From Streptosporangiaceae bacterium NEAU-GS5 (GTDB taxonomy: Bacteria > Actinomycetota > Actinomycetes > Streptosporangiales > Streptosporangiaceae), in the NCBI GenBank assembly GCA_017592665.1, contig JAGFNW010000003.1:372001-436000 (forward strand): DNA of 64,000 nt, read 5' to 3'. Position 1 is the first letter of the stretch. Each line of letters starts with the position of its first letter. Positions 33,152 through 42,450 of this stretch are shown here, in pieces. Under the pieces are notes generated by a model that searched no databases, had not been told where the DNA came from, and saw only the letters and a program-made list of their open reading frames with translations. Position numbers and translations under genes: made by a program.

Positions 33152-34132
33152 GTGGCAACGTTGGGCCGGGTCAGGAGCGCGGGGGCGCTTGTGGCGCTGG
33201 CGCTGCTGGCGGCGCTTCCGGTCTCCGTCGCCGTCGCCGAGCCGCGGCCGACCATCGCGCAGGCCAAGGCCAAGCTGACCAGGCTGAACGAGCAGGCCGA
33301 CCAGGTGGTGGAGAAGTACAACCAGGCGACCGAGGCGTACAAGAAGGCCAAGGCCAAATACCAGACCCTCGACGGCGCCGTGGCCCGCAAGCGGGCCGAG
33401 GCCGACGCCCTGAAGCAGGACCTGGTGGTGGTCGCGGTCAACAGCTACCAGCTGGGCGGCCTCGGCGACTGGCAGGTGCTCCTGGGCCAGGATCTCGGCT
33501 CGTCCCTCGACCGCATGGCGTCGATCGACCACATGGCGCTGGCCCAGCAGGAGACGCTGCACGCGTTCGAAACGGCCACCGCTGACCTGCGCCACCGGCG
33601 CGACGACGCCAAGGCCGTGTTCGCCGATGCGCTGCGCGCCCGCGACAAGGTACGCGACCAGAAGACCAAGGTCGAGCGCCTCGTCACGCAGCAGACCGCC
33701 CTGCTGCGCCGGCTCGGCGCCTTCCAGGAGGGTGATCCCGACAGCACCGGCATCAAGTACACCGGTCCTGCCTCCGGCGACGCCCGCGCCGCGCTCCAGT
33801 TCGCCTTCGCCCAGGTCGGCAAGCCTTACCGCTACGGCGGCACCGGGCCGAACTCCTTCGACTGCTCGGGATTCACCCAGGCCTCCTGGAAGGCCGCGGG
33901 CGTGCAGCTGCCACGCACCACCTACGCCCAGTGGGCCTGGGGCGCCGGCCGCCGCGTGTCCCTCGACGCGCTGGAGCCGGGAGACCTGCTGTTCAGCAAA
34001 GGCCTCGGCCACATGGGCATGTACGCCGGGGACGGCAAGATGATCCACTCCCCGCAGACCGGTGAGGTCGTCAAAATCGTGGACATCGACGACTACTGGC
34101 GCGGCCGCCTGGCCGGCGCCGTCCGCCCCTGA
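33152..34132 (+). CDS. NlpC/P60 family peptidoglycan endopeptidase (RipA-like)
   Basis: A 326-residue exported wall hydrolase. After a signal peptide (cleavage near VAVAEP) comes a long coiled coil (about residues 35-190), as in RipA/CwlO-type enzymes. The catalytic NlpC/P60 domain (about 210-326) has the triad Cys238 in FDCSGFTQ, His287 in GLGHMGMY and His299 in MIHSP. It would cut the D-Glu-diaminopimelate bond in peptide stems during division or growth, and the coiled coil probably mediates activation by partner proteins. GTG 33152 has GGAGGAG nine bases upstream. Its stop lies 18 bases from the convergent pseudogene. Confidence 0.92.
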   Translation: MATLGRVRSAGALVALALLAALPVSVAVAEPRPTIAQAKAKLTRLNEQADQVVEKYNQATEAYKKAKAKYQTLDGAVARKRAEADALKQDLVVVAVNSYQLGGLGDWQVLLGQDLGSSLDRMASIDHMALAQQETLHAFETATADLRHRRDDAKAVFADALRARDKVRDQKTKVERLVTQQTALLRRLGAFQEGDPDSTGIKYTGPASGDARAALQFAFAQVGKPYRYGGTGPNSFDCSGFTQASWKAAGVQLPRTTYAQWAWGAGRRVSLDALEPGDLLFSKGLGHMGMYAGDGKMIHSPQTGEVVKIVDIDDYWRGRLAGAVRP

Positions 34133-34150
34133 CCGGTGAGCCTTCGATTG

Positions 34151-35376
34151 TCAGTCGTCTATCGCCTGATAGACCGTCGTCCAGAAGTCGTGGACAAGCC
34201 GCGCCGAATCGGGGACGGACATTCCCACCTGGGTGAGCACGATTCCGACGAGCTGATTGTCCGGGTCGGCGTACGTCGAGGTGCCGCTTCCGCCGTCCCA
34301 GCCGAACTGGCCGATGGGCGCGTAGTCGCCGCGGTAGGTGCGCACCGCCATCCCGAATCCCCAGCCGCCCTGCTGTCCCTGGCCGAATGACACATGGACG
34401 TTGTCGGCGGCCATGACGTTTCTGGCGGCCTGTTGCTCGGGCGTGAGGCGGTTTGTGGTCATCAGCTCGACGGCGGGCCGTGACAGGATTCGCGCTCGCT
34501 GCCGTGCGTGCCGAGATTCAGCAGCATCCGGAAGTAGGCGTGGTAGTCGTCGGCCGTGGAGACCAGCCCGCCCCCACCACCCTGGAACGCCGGCGGCCGG
34601 CTGTGGCGGCCCCCTTCGGCCGGGTCCCACACATGGAACTCCCCGGTCTTCGGGTCGGGGGCGTACAGGGCCGGCAGCCGGTCGATCTTGTCGGCGGGCA
34701 CGTGGAAACCGGTGTCCTTCATCCCCAGCGGATCGAAGACGCGTTCCCGCAGGACAGTCTCGAACGACCGGCCCGTGACCCTGGCGACCAGCACGCCGAG
34801 CAGATCGCTGCTGATGTGGTACTGCCAGCGCTCGCCGGGCTGGTGCATCAACGGAAGCTCGCCGAGACGGCGCATCCACTCATCCGGCTCGGGCATCTCC
34901 GGTCCCTGGGGCGTGAGCCCCCGCTCGAAGATCGCGCCCATGATCGGGGCGCCCAGCGAGGTCAGGTCCATGCCGAGCCCGAACGTCGAGGTCAGCAGGT
35001 CCCGTACGGTGATCGGCCGCCGCGCCGGCACGGTGTCGTCCAGGGGACTGTCGATCCGCTTCAGCACCTGGCGGTCGGCGAGCTCCGGCAGCCACGGCTC
35101 GACCAGGTCGTCCAGCCGCAGCCGGCACTCGTCGAGCAGGACCATGGCCGCCGCGATCGCGACCGGCTTCGACGTCGAGGCCATCCGGAAGATCGTGTCC
35201 CGGCGCATCGGCGCGCCGCCGTCATGGAGCATCGTCCCGATCGCCTCGACGTGCGTCTCATCGCCCCGGCCGACGAGGGCGACGACCCCGGGGATCTTCC
35301 CGGAATCGACATGCCGCGCCAGCACGTCACGCATCCTGCGCAGCCCTGCTTCGGAGAAGCCGCTCTTGCCCATCAT
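34151..35376 (-). pseudogene. S12-family serine hydrolase disrupted by a frameshift
   Basis: The gene starts normally at ATG 35376 (or 35373) with a perfect AAAGGAG seven to ten bases upstream. The first frame gives SxxK in FRMASTSKPVAI, a Tyr motif in WQYHISSDLLG and the family segment YHAYFRMLLNLGTHGSER. It then runs out of register near 34490, and this frame stops at 34462. The natural continuation (ILSRPAVELMTTNRLTPEQ, with GYAP- and WDGGSGT-type segments at the end) is in another frame down to 34151. One lost or two gained bases restore a protein of about 405 residues. The intact ribosome site and clean codon use suggest a recent mutation or a sequencing error. Confidence 0.85.
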
Positions 35377-35402
35377 GAATCTCCTTTGATCGAACGGATT
35401 TG

Positions 35403-35885
35403 TCAGCAGCCGAGCCGGTCGGCGATCACACCCAGCACCTGCCGCAGGTCGCGTGCCATGCGGGCGCGCAGGCCGATCTCGGCGATCCCGCCGGCGAATC
35501 CCGGATGGCCGGGAAGGACCCGGTGGACGCGATGGGTCACCCGGGTGCCTTCGGGGCAGGCCGTGGCGGCGTGCACCCCGGCGTACCAGCTCTGCACCGC
35601 CACCATGGACCGGGCCTGGTCCACCTGGATCTCCACCGGCCCCACCGGCCCGGCGAACTCGGCGCGGTAGACGCCGGGGCCGGACCCGGCCACGACGGTC
35701 ATCGCTCCCTGCCGTGCCGCCGCGGCCCTGGCCAGGATCAGCAGATTGTCATCGCCCACGCGCCCCTCGGCGACGGCGAGCAGGAGCGCGGCCACCGCCG
35801 TGACGGGCGCGGGGAGCGTCCCGTCCACCTCCCACCGCGCGGGCCGCGCGTCCAGGTCGGCGAGCAGGGAAGACGTCGTGTGCAT
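35403..35885 (-). CDS. Hypothetical protein, possibly SRPBCC-like (160 aa)
   Basis: A 160-residue cytosolic protein starting MHTTSSLLADLDARPARWEV. The alternation of short strands (GVYRAEFAGPVGPVEIQVD, SMVAVQSWYAGV, TRVTHRVHRVLPGH) and a long final helix (AEIGLRARMARDLRQVLGVIADRL) resembles SRPBCC/START-like lipid- or ligand-binding folds. I cannot confirm the family. GAGG lies 12 bases before ATG 35885, and the 26-base gap to the following S12 pseudogene suggests co-transcription with it. Confidence 0.55.
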   Translation of the reverse strand: MHTTSSLLADLDARPARWEVDGTLPAPVTAVAALLLAVAEGRVGDDNLLILARAAAARQGAMTVVAGSGPGVYRAEFAGPVGPVEIQVDQARSMVAVQSWYAGVHAATACPEGTRVTHRVHRVLPGHPGFAGGIAEIGLRARMARDLRQVLGVIADRLGC

Positions 35886-36006
35886 GGGGAGAGCCTCGAC
35901 CCCGCCGCACGGCCGGGCCAAGGCACGCGGGGCGCTCCGGGACGGGGAAATCCCACCGATACCCCGGCTGACCTGCGCTGTCGCGCCAGCGTGCGGTCGT
36001 CGCACA

Positions 36007-36032
36007 GGTGTCCCGGGACGGGACGGGACACC
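36007..36032 (-). terminator. Hairpin after the NB-ARC regulator gene
   Basis: GGTGTCCCG (36007-36015) and CGGGACACC (36024-36032) form a perfect 9-bp stem with an 8-base loop, 32 bases past the stop of the minus-strand NB-ARC gene. There is no T-run. It also separates that gene from the following small gene on the same strand. Confidence 0.5.
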
Positions 36033-36063
36033 CGGGCCGGCCCTTAGAGGCTGCCGGCCAGGC

Positions 36064-38373
36064 TCAGCCCGCCCGGGTCAGGCCCGCGCGTGCCACCGGC
36101 GCGAGATGGCCGAGGCCGTCCGCGGTGGCGATGTCCAGCGCCTGCCGGAAGTGCCGCGCCGCGGCGTCCCCGTCGCCCGTGACCAGGCAGGCCTCCGCGT
36201 ACGGCAGGAGGCTCCGCACCATCCGGTGCCGCTCACCGGCCTCTTCGAGGATCCGCATGGCCTCGGCGTGCCTGGCCGCCGCCTCCTCGCCGCGACCGAG
36301 GTGGCGCAGCGCGACGGCGGCGTCCGTGAGGCTGATCGCCTCGAAGATCTGATGGCGTGTCCCCCGGTTGAGCGCGAGGGCCCGCTCGGCGAAGTCGAGC
36401 GCGGTCTCGGCGTCACCCAGGCCGAGCGCCGCCCGGCCGAGCGTGTCCAGGCACATGCGCTCCTTCTGCCGGTCCAGCCGGCGCGCGGCGTCGATCACGC
36501 CCGAGACGACCTCGCGGGCCTCGCTGTACTCCCCCAGCACCACCAGAGCCTGCCCGAGCGTCGCGCGCACGTGCACACGGGTGGCGGTCTCGCCGGCCGG
36601 CAGCAGCCCGGTCGCCTGGCGCAGGAGTTCGACGGCGCCTTCGGCGTCGGCGGCGTACAGCCGGGCCTCCGCCAGCTGCTCGAGGGCCAGGGCCTGGCCG
36701 ACGATGTCGCCCTCCTCGGCCATCAGCACGCGGGCCGTCTCGAGCTCCGGCACCGCCTCCTCCAGCCGGCCGGCGCGCATCAGCGCGGCGCCGAGCAGAT
36801 ACCGGTGCGAGGCGAGCATGCGGCGCTCGCCCAGCCTTTCGGCGGCGGCCATGCTGACCTGGAGCCCCCGGATCAGCTGCGCCATGCCGCCCCGCCGCCC
36901 GTGGGAGACCAGGGCGAGCTGGCCGAGCCCGACCGCCGGCGCGTCGATGCGCAGCTCCACGGCGAGCAAGAGCGTCGCCGTGATGTTGGCCCACTCGGCG
37001 TCCAGCCAGTCGAGGGCTCCGTCGTAGTCGGCGAAGCCGGGAAGCGCGGGAGGGCGCTGGGAGACGATGACGGGCAAGGTGATAACGATGACGTCGAGCT
37101 GTTTCGCGGTCAGCATGCCGCTCAGGTAGTAGTCGCCCAGCCGGGCGATCGCCGGCGCGGGGTCCGCCGCGTCGTCGTCGGCGCGGGCGGCCTGCCGCAG
37201 CAGGTCGTGCATCCGGTAGCGGCCCGGCGCCGGCTCCTGAAGAAGATGCACGTCGACCAGGTCCTCCAGCAGGGAGCGGGCGTTGCCCAGCGGGATCTCG
37301 GCCAGGGCGGCCGCCGCGTACGCGTCGACGTCCTCACCCGGCACCAGCCCGAGCAGCCGGAACATCCGCCGCTGCGCGGGGTCGAGCTGCCGCAGCGACA
37401 TCCCGAACACGTCCGACACCGCGAGGTCGCCCTCGCGCAGTCGTTCCGCCAGGGTGCCGAGCGTCCATGCGGGCCGGTGCCGCAGCCGCGCGGCGGCCAC
37501 CCGGATGGCCAGCGGCAGGTTTCCGCACAGGCCGAGCACCTCGCCGACGTCGCCGGGCCGGGTCCCGCCCGCCGACGCGACGAACAGCTCCGCCGCCTCC
37601 TCCGGCGCCAGGACGTCGAGGGAGATCGGCTGTACCTCGTCCAGCTCCACCAGGCGCCGGCGGCTGGTGATCACGACGAAGCTCTCGCCCGCGCCGGGCA
37701 GTAGATCGCGCACGTGACCGGCGTCGGCCGCGTTGTCCAGGAGCACGATCGCGCGCCGCATCGCGAGCTCCGACCGCCACAGCGCGGCCCGCTCGGCGAC
37801 TCCCTCGGGGATCCTGCCGGGCGGCAATCCGAGCGCGGTCAGCAGCACGCGCAGCGCCTCCGCGGGTTCGACCCGCTCCCGTCCCGGCGTGAATCCGTGC
37901 AGATCCAGGTAGAGCTGTCCGCCGGGGAAGTCGGCGGTCAGCAGGTGCGCGGCGTGTACGGCGAGCGCGGTCTTGCCCACTCCACCCATTCCGTCGATCG
38001 CCACCATCGCCGTGTTCCGCGCGGCGCCGAGGAGCGCGGCCAGCTCCTCCCGGCGGCCGGTGAAGGCGGTGATGTCATGGGGCAGGTCGTTGCGCACGGA
38101 CGCGGTGGCGGACACGGTGGCGGCCACGCTCGCCGGGGGCGCGTCCTTGGCCCGCTCCCACGCATCACGCATCAGCCTGGGGTCACGACCGGCCGCCTTG
38201 CACAGCGCCACCACCGTCGGCCACGGCGGAACGGCCTGGCCGGAGAAGTAGCGCGACAGCGAGGAACTGCTGCCATGAAGGTCGCGGGCGAGCTCGCGGA
38301 GGCTCCTCCCAGTGAGGTCGCGCAGCTGCCGCAGCCGCGCCGCCAACTCCTGCCGGCCCTGCTCAACGTTCAC
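36064..38373 (-). CDS. XRE-HTH / NB-ARC / TPR transcriptional regulator
   Basis: A 769-residue STAND-type regulator. The N-terminal helix-turn-helix of the XRE group (LRQLRDLTGRSLRELARDLHGSSSSLSRYFSG) comes first. An NB-ARC ATPase follows, with Walker A GMGGVGKTAL (near 128-137), Walker B RAIVLLDNA and VITSRRRL. A winged-helix segment (RYRMHDLLRQAA) and a C-terminal TPR array (several 40-residue repeats such as LGQALVVLGEYSEAREVV) complete it. Such proteins sit inactive with ADP until a ligand binds the TPR part. The GTG start at 38373 faces the exported Ig-fold gene across a gap with 11-bp-spaced direct repeats, its likely target. Confidence 0.9.
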   Translation of the reverse strand: MNVEQGRQELAARLRQLRDLTGRSLRELARDLHGSSSSLSRYFSGQAVPPWPTVVALCKAAGRDPRLMRDAWERAKDAPPASVAATVSATASVRNDLPHDITAFTGRREELAALLGAARNTAMVAIDGMGGVGKTALAVHAAHLLTADFPGGQLYLDLHGFTPGRERVEPAEALRVLLTALGLPPGRIPEGVAERAALWRSELAMRRAIVLLDNAADAGHVRDLLPGAGESFVVITSRRRLVELDEVQPISLDVLAPEEAAELFVASAGGTRPGDVGEVLGLCGNLPLAIRVAAARLRHRPAWTLGTLAERLREGDLAVSDVFGMSLRQLDPAQRRMFRLLGLVPGEDVDAYAAAALAEIPLGNARSLLEDLVDVHLLQEPAPGRYRMHDLLRQAARADDDAADPAPAIARLGDYYLSGMLTAKQLDVIVITLPVIVSQRPPALPGFADYDGALDWLDAEWANITATLLLAVELRIDAPAVGLGQLALVSHGRRGGMAQLIRGLQVSMAAAERLGERRMLASHRYLLGAALMRAGRLEEAVPELETARVLMAEEGDIVGQALALEQLAEARLYAADAEGAVELLRQATGLLPAGETATRVHVRATLGQALVVLGEYSEAREVVSGVIDAARRLDRQKERMCLDTLGRAALGLGDAETALDFAERALALNRGTRHQIFEAISLTDAAVALRHLGRGEEAAARHAEAMRILEEAGERHRMVRSLLPYAEACLVTGDGDAAARHFRQALDIATADGLGHLAPVARAGLTRAG

Positions 38374-38415
38374 CCGCCGATCCTAGGCTCGCCCCGGAAC
38401 GGGCCAGACCGAGGG

Positions 38416-38446
38416 ACTGTACGGGTACTGTACGGGCCGCTATACG
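38416..38446. promoter_or_regulatory. Helically phased direct repeats and -10 before the Ig-fold gene
   Basis: ACTGTACGGG occurs at 38416-38425 and again at 38427-38436, one helical turn (11 bases) apart. TATACG follows at 38441-38446 as a possible -10 for the gene starting at 38502. Direct repeats with 11-base spacing near the -35 are the usual pattern for SARP/AfsR-like activators. Confidence 0.5.
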
Positions 38447-38501
38447 CGTGTCGGTCAGGCTGCGCTGAGGGGACCCATCAACCACAACGGGGAGCTTCAT
38501 C

Positions 38502-39827
38502 GTGAAACGCGCCATCGCCGCTTTAGCCTGCCTGCTCGTGAGCGTGCCGCTCATCGGCGGCCCGTCACCCGCGTCCGCCCAGGCCCGGCGCCAGGGCCAG
38601 ATCACCGTCAACTGGGCGGGTAGCGTCAACGAAGACCTGGGCAAGATCCACACCTCCATCACCTCGACCGCCCCCATCGCGACGATCAAGGCGCACATCC
38701 TGTCCGCGGCAGGCGCGGAACTCGCCCGTACGACCGACTTCGCGCTCACCTCAGGCAGCACCACCGACGGCATCTGGACCACACGCGGCCGGGTCCGCGT
38801 CGCCGAGCTCGGCTCCTACCGCATCGACATCGAGGTCACCGCCACCGACGGCACGCATGTCACCGCGGCCCAGGCAGGACAGTTCGTCTACATGGTGCGA
38901 ACGGTCTTCGACCCGCTCACGTCCAGTCCCGCCACGGTCGACCAATCGCACCGCACCATCACCGTGAGCGGCCGGGCGTTCGGCATCTGGCCGGGCACCG
39001 GCGAGCGTAAGCCGCTCGGGCGGGGTTTCCCCATCGGGCTGAGCATCTCGTATCTGGACAAGAACGGCGGCTTCAGCGGCTTCGACCGGGCCGAGCTCAC
39101 CACCGACGCCCACGGCCGGTTCCGGCATCGGCTCACGCTTCTCGCGAGCGCCGAGTTCACCGCCGCGTTCGTGTACGACAACGTCCACTTCGGCTACATC
39201 TCCGGCAACTCCGAGGCCCTGGTCATCCGGCCCGTCGAGGCGGCCACCGAGATCCAGGTCACCGTCACCCCCGCACGCGTCGACTTCGGACACGAGGTCA
39301 CCGTCTCCGGTCTGGCCCGGCGGCGCTCGCCGGCCGGCTGGCGGCCACTCGCCAACACCGAACTCGGCGTGGTCACCAGCAACTTCGACACGCTTCCCGC
39401 GGTCACCACCGACGCGAACGGCCGCTACAGCTTCACCTTCGTCCCGTGGGACACCGGCACCATCACCGTGGCCTTCTACACCGAGGACTCCTACACGGCG
39501 AACGCCATCACCACCGTCCCCTTCACCGTCGCCCACCCCGCGGCCTTCGCCGACTTCGCGGCCGAACGGCAGGGCGGCGACATCGTGGCGTCGGGCCATC
39601 TGGTCTTCCCCGGCCACGTCAGCCCCGGATCGCCCGAGGTGATCATCGAATTCTCCGCGGACGGAACGACGTGGACGACCCGGGCCACCAGCCGCGCCGA
39701 ATGGCACGGCGAGGGCTACGCCTTCTCCGGCGCCTTCGCCGAGCCCGCGGCCGGACAGGTGCGGGCCCGCTTCGAAGGCGGCGAAACCTTCCAGGACGCC
39801 CAGAGCCAGGCCGTCAGCGTGAGCTGA
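38502..39827 (+). CDS. Exported Ig-fold repeat protein of unknown function (441 aa)
   Basis: A 441-residue protein with a signal peptide ending near PSPASAQA. The mature chain is wholly beta-rich and divides into about four domains of roughly 100 residues. Two carry clear bacterial Ig-like signatures: VTVTPARVDFGHEVTVSGLA, with TTDANGRYSFTF or TTDAHGRFRHRL near the end. No catalytic motif or anchor is seen. GGGGAG lies eight bases before GTG 38502. It is divergent from the XRE-NB-ARC regulator and probably under its control. Secreted adhesive or structural roles are possible but not shown. Confidence 0.7.
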   Translation: MKRAIAALACLLVSVPLIGGPSPASAQARRQGQITVNWAGSVNEDLGKIHTSITSTAPIATIKAHILSAAGAELARTTDFALTSGSTTDGIWTTRGRVRVAELGSYRIDIEVTATDGTHVTAAQAGQFVYMVRTVFDPLTSSPATVDQSHRTITVSGRAFGIWPGTGERKPLGRGFPIGLSISYLDKNGGFSGFDRAELTTDAHGRFRHRLTLLASAEFTAAFVYDNVHFGYISGNSEALVIRPVEAATEIQVTVTPARVDFGHEVTVSGLARRRSPAGWRPLANTELGVVTSNFDTLPAVTTDANGRYSFTFVPWDTGTITVAFYTEDSYTANAITTVPFTVAHPAAFADFAAERQGGDIVASGHLVFPGHVSPGSPEVIIEFSADGTTWTTRATSRAEWHGEGYAFSGAFAEPAAGQVRARFEGGETFQDAQSQAVSVS

Positions 39828-39863
39828 CCGTCCCCACGAAGCACGGAACACCGAATACAAGGC

Positions 39864-39899
39864 AAAGGGCCGTCAGACCGGGTGGTCTGACGGCCCTTT
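39864..39899. terminator. Perfect 16-bp terminator hairpin between convergent genes
   Basis: AAAGGGCCGTCAGACC (39864-39879) and its exact complement (39884-39899) surround the tetraloop GGGT. The arms begin and end with AAA/TTT, so it has a short T-run in either direction. It stands between the Ig-fold gene and the DrrB-type permease gene and should terminate both. Confidence 0.85.
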
Positions 39900-39913
39900 C
39901 GGCCGGTTCATGG

Positions 39914-40687
39914 TCAGGCCTTGTTGAAGGTGTTCTTGGCCCAGAGGTAGGACAGGACGCCGATGCCGGCGCACCAGGCGATGGCGATGGCGGCGCTGTT
40001 GCCGATCGGCGTGCCGAGGAAGAGGCCGCGGATGGTCTCCATGATCGGAGTGAAGGGCTGGTATTCGGCGAACCAGCGAAGGACGGTGGGCATCGAGTCG
40101 GTGGGGACGAAGCCGCTGCCGAGGAAGGGCAGCAGGATCAGCGGCATCGGGGCGTTGCTCGCGGCCTCGGGGGTCGGTGACTTGAGGCCGAGGGCCACCG
40201 ACAGCCAGGTGATCGCCACGACGAACAGGGTGAGCATCCCGGTGGCGGCCAGCCATTCGACGACGGTGGCGTTCGGCCGGAAGCCGATCGCCAGGGCGAC
40301 GCCGATGACGACGGCCATGCCGAGCAGTTGCTGGATGACGCTGCCGACGACGTGGCCCGTCAGGACCGAGGCCCGGGAGATCCGCATCGTGCGGAAGCGG
40401 GCGATGATGCCTTCCGTCATGTCGGTGGCGACCATGACGGCGGTTCCGGTCGCGGCCGTGGCGGCCGCCATGAGCAGGATGCCCGGCACGACGTAGTTGA
40501 TGTAGGCGTCCCGGCCGCCGCCGAGTCCGGCTCCGAGAGTGCCGCCGAGGACGTACACGAACAGGAGCAGGATGATGACGGGCGTGACGACCAGCTGCAC
40601 GGTCATGGATGGGTAGCGGAGCAGGCGCTTGAGCTGGCGCCGCACCATGGTCGACGAGTCGCGCATGGCGAGCGTGAGGGTGCTCAT
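39914..40687 (-). CDS. ABC-2 type transporter permease (DrrB type)
   Basis: A 257-residue membrane protein starting MSTLTLAMRDSSTMVRRQLKRLLRYPS, with about six spans. The ABC-2 family features are LVVTPVIILLLFVYVLGG in the first span, MTEGIIARFRTMRISRASVLTGHV, and FLGSGFVPTDSMPTVLRWFAEYQPFTPIMETIR near the C-terminus, all typical of daunorubicin-resistance-type permeases. It would form the channel of a drug or lipid exporter. ATG 40687 overlaps the ATPase stop by four bases. Confidence 0.92.
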   Translation of the reverse strand: MSTLTLAMRDSSTMVRRQLKRLLRYPSMTVQLVVTPVIILLLFVYVLGGTLGAGLGGGRDAYINYVVPGILLMAAATAATGTAVMVATDMTEGIIARFRTMRISRASVLTGHVVGSVIQQLLGMAVVIGVALAIGFRPNATVVEWLAATGMLTLFVVAITWLSVALGLKSPTPEAASNAPMPLILLPFLGSGFVPTDSMPTVLRWFAEYQPFTPIMETIRGLFLGTPIGNSAAIAIAWCAGIGVLSYLWAKNTFNKA

Positions 40688-41619
40688 CGGGTGGCCTCCT
40701 GACGGCCGGTGAGGGTGAGGAAGACGTCGTCGAGGTCGGGGGTGTGGACGCTCATCTCGTTGATGTCGATCGAGCGTTCGTCGAGGAGGGTGAGCAGTTC
40801 GCGGATGGCGCGGACGCCGCCGTCGCTCGGCACCTGCAGGGTGAGCGCCTCGGTGTCGGCGATCCCCGCGCCGAGGAGGGCGCGGGCGGCGTCGAGCAGG
40901 TGCGGCTCGGCGAAGGTGAGCTCGATGTGGCCGCCGGGGATGCGCCGCTTGAGCTCCTCGGCCGTGCCTTCGGCGATCAGCCGCCCGTGGTCGAGCAGGG
41001 CGATGCGGTCGGCGAGTTCGTCGGCCTCCTCCAGATACTGGGTCGTGAGGAAGATGGTGACGCCGCTCGCGACGAGCTCGCGCACGATCTGCCACATGGT
41101 GCGGCGGCTGCGTGGGTCGAGGCCGGTGGTCGGCTCGTCCAGGAAGATCAGGCGGGGGTCGCCGACCAGGGTCATCGCCAGGTCGAGCCGCCGTTGCATG
41201 CCACCGGAGTACGTCGCGGCCGGCTTGCCCGCCGCGTCGGCCAGGTCGAAGCGGTCGAGCAGTTCGGCGGCCCGGCGCTTGCCGTCGCCGCGGGACAGGT
41301 GCTTGAGGTCGGCCATGAGGAGCAGGTTCTCCTCGCCGGTGAGCAGCTTGTCGACGGCCGAGTATTGGCCGGTGACGCCGATCGCGCCGCGCACGTCGTC
41401 CGGCCGGCGGGCCAGGTCGTGGCCGGCGACCTGGACGTCGCCGGCGTCGGCTGGGATCAGGGTGGACAGGATCTGGACGGTGGTGGTCTTGCCGGCGCCG
41501 TTCGGGCCGAGCAGGGCGAAGATCGTGCCTTCTGGTACGGCCAGGTCGACGCCGTCGAGCACGACTTTGCCGCCGTAGGACTTACGCAGCCCGGTCGCCG
41601 TGATGGCCAGGTTCGTCAT
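40684..41619 (-). CDS. ABC transporter ATP-binding protein (DrrA type)
   Basis: A 311-residue ATPase: Walker A LLGPNGAGKTTTV, signature YSGGMQRRLDLA, Walker B LIFLDEPTTGLD, and H-loop FLTTQYLEEAD. The C-terminal extension DIDEMSV-like (SIDINEMSVHTPDLDDVFLTLTG) is the feature of DrrA-family exporters. It powers the DrrB-type permease encoded next. GAGGAG lies ten bases upstream of ATG 41619. It follows the DUF4097 gene by 26 bases in one operon. The substrate is unknown, and such pairs export antibiotics, lipids or peptides. Confidence 0.93.
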   Translation of the reverse strand: MTNLAITATGLRKSYGGKVVLDGVDLAVPEGTIFALLGPNGAGKTTTVQILSTLIPADAGDVQVAGHDLARRPDDVRGAIGVTGQYSAVDKLLTGEENLLLMADLKHLSRGDGKRRAAELLDRFDLADAAGKPAATYSGGMQRRLDLAMTLVGDPRLIFLDEPTTGLDPRSRRTMWQIVRELVASGVTIFLTTQYLEEADELADRIALLDHGRLIAEGTAEELKRRIPGGHIELTFAEPHLLDAARALLGAGIADTEALTLQVPSDGGVRAIRELLTLLDERSIDINEMSVHTPDLDDVFLTLTGRQEATR

Positions 41620-41645
41620 GGGGGAAACTCCTCAGAAACCGCAGG

Positions 41646-42314
41646 TCAGAGGCTACGGGCGACGATGTCGCCGTAGGAGGTGGTGGCGTGGATCTCGAGC
41701 TGGGCGGCGGCGCCTTCGGTGTTCTTGAGCGCGTTGTGGATCCGGCCGTAGCTGGTGCCGGCGTCGAGGGTGGCCGAGACTCCGGCCGCGGCGCTGACCG
41801 AAACCTCGCCGGCGTCGGTGCGCAGCATGAGCGTGCCGCGTACGGCCTCGGCGATGCGGATGTCGCCCTTGTTGGTGGTGACCTGCGCCGGGCCGTTGAG
41901 CCGGCCGATCGAGACGTCGCCGCTTGACGTGGTGAGGCGGACGCTGTCGGCCTCGTCCAGCTTGATCGCGCCGTGCGCGCCCTCGAAGGCGACGTCGCCG
42001 AACCGGCCGACGCCCCGGAATTCGGCGCTGGCGGCCTTCGCCTCGATCCGGGAACCGGCCGGCAGCTGGATCGTGACCTCGATGGATCCGGAGGGGCCGA
42101 AGAACTGGTTCTTGACCGAGCACTCGATCAGCAGAACGCCGTCGTTGTATTCGACCTTGGTCTGCTCCGCCACCTTCACGTCGCGGCCCTTCGAGGCGTC
42201 CGCGGGCCGGACCTCGACCGTGGTGTCGGCCCGGTCGGCGGCGATGAACTGGACGCGCCCCGCGGGGATGTCGAGGACGGCGGCGATCGGGCTGGGGGTG
42301 TCGAACTTCTGCAT
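41646..42314 (-). CDS. DUF4097 family beta-helix protein
   Basis: A 222-residue protein with the repeating strand pattern of DUF4097 (VEVTIQLPAGSRIEAKAASAEFRGVG, VRLTTSSGDVSIGRLNGPAQVTTNKGDIRIAE). Each turn places residues in a stacked beta-helix. There is no signal peptide. AGGAG is six bases before ATG 42314 and only three before ATG 42317, so the former is preferred. It heads the DrrAB operon, a common arrangement in actinobacteria where the family's role is unknown. Expression should follow the divergent GbsR/MarR-type regulator. Confidence 0.82.
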   Translation of the reverse strand: MQKFDTPSPIAAVLDIPAGRVQFIAADRADTTVEVRPADASKGRDVKVAEQTKVEYNDGVLLIECSVKNQFFGPSGSIEVTIQLPAGSRIEAKAASAEFRGVGRFGDVAFEGAHGAIKLDEADSVRLTTSSGDVSIGRLNGPAQVTTNKGDIRIAEAVRGTLMLRTDAGEVSVSAAAGVSATLDAGTSYGRIHNALKNTEGAAAQLEIHATTSYGDIVARSL

Positions 42315-42450
42315 CATGCTCTCCTGTGACTCGTTATTTCCAACACCGGAAACGCTACGTCGCCTTTCCAGATCTCGCAACATAGTCATTGCTTACGAGA
42401 AGCATTATTGCAGGTAGATTAGCTTTAATCGTTGCAGTGGATGTGGACGC

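Noticed and set aside
34151-35376. Programmed frameshift in the S12 gene
   Set aside because: No slippery heptamer or downstream pseudoknot is apparent at 34490, and S12 enzymes are not known to use recoding. Mutation or sequence error is simpler.
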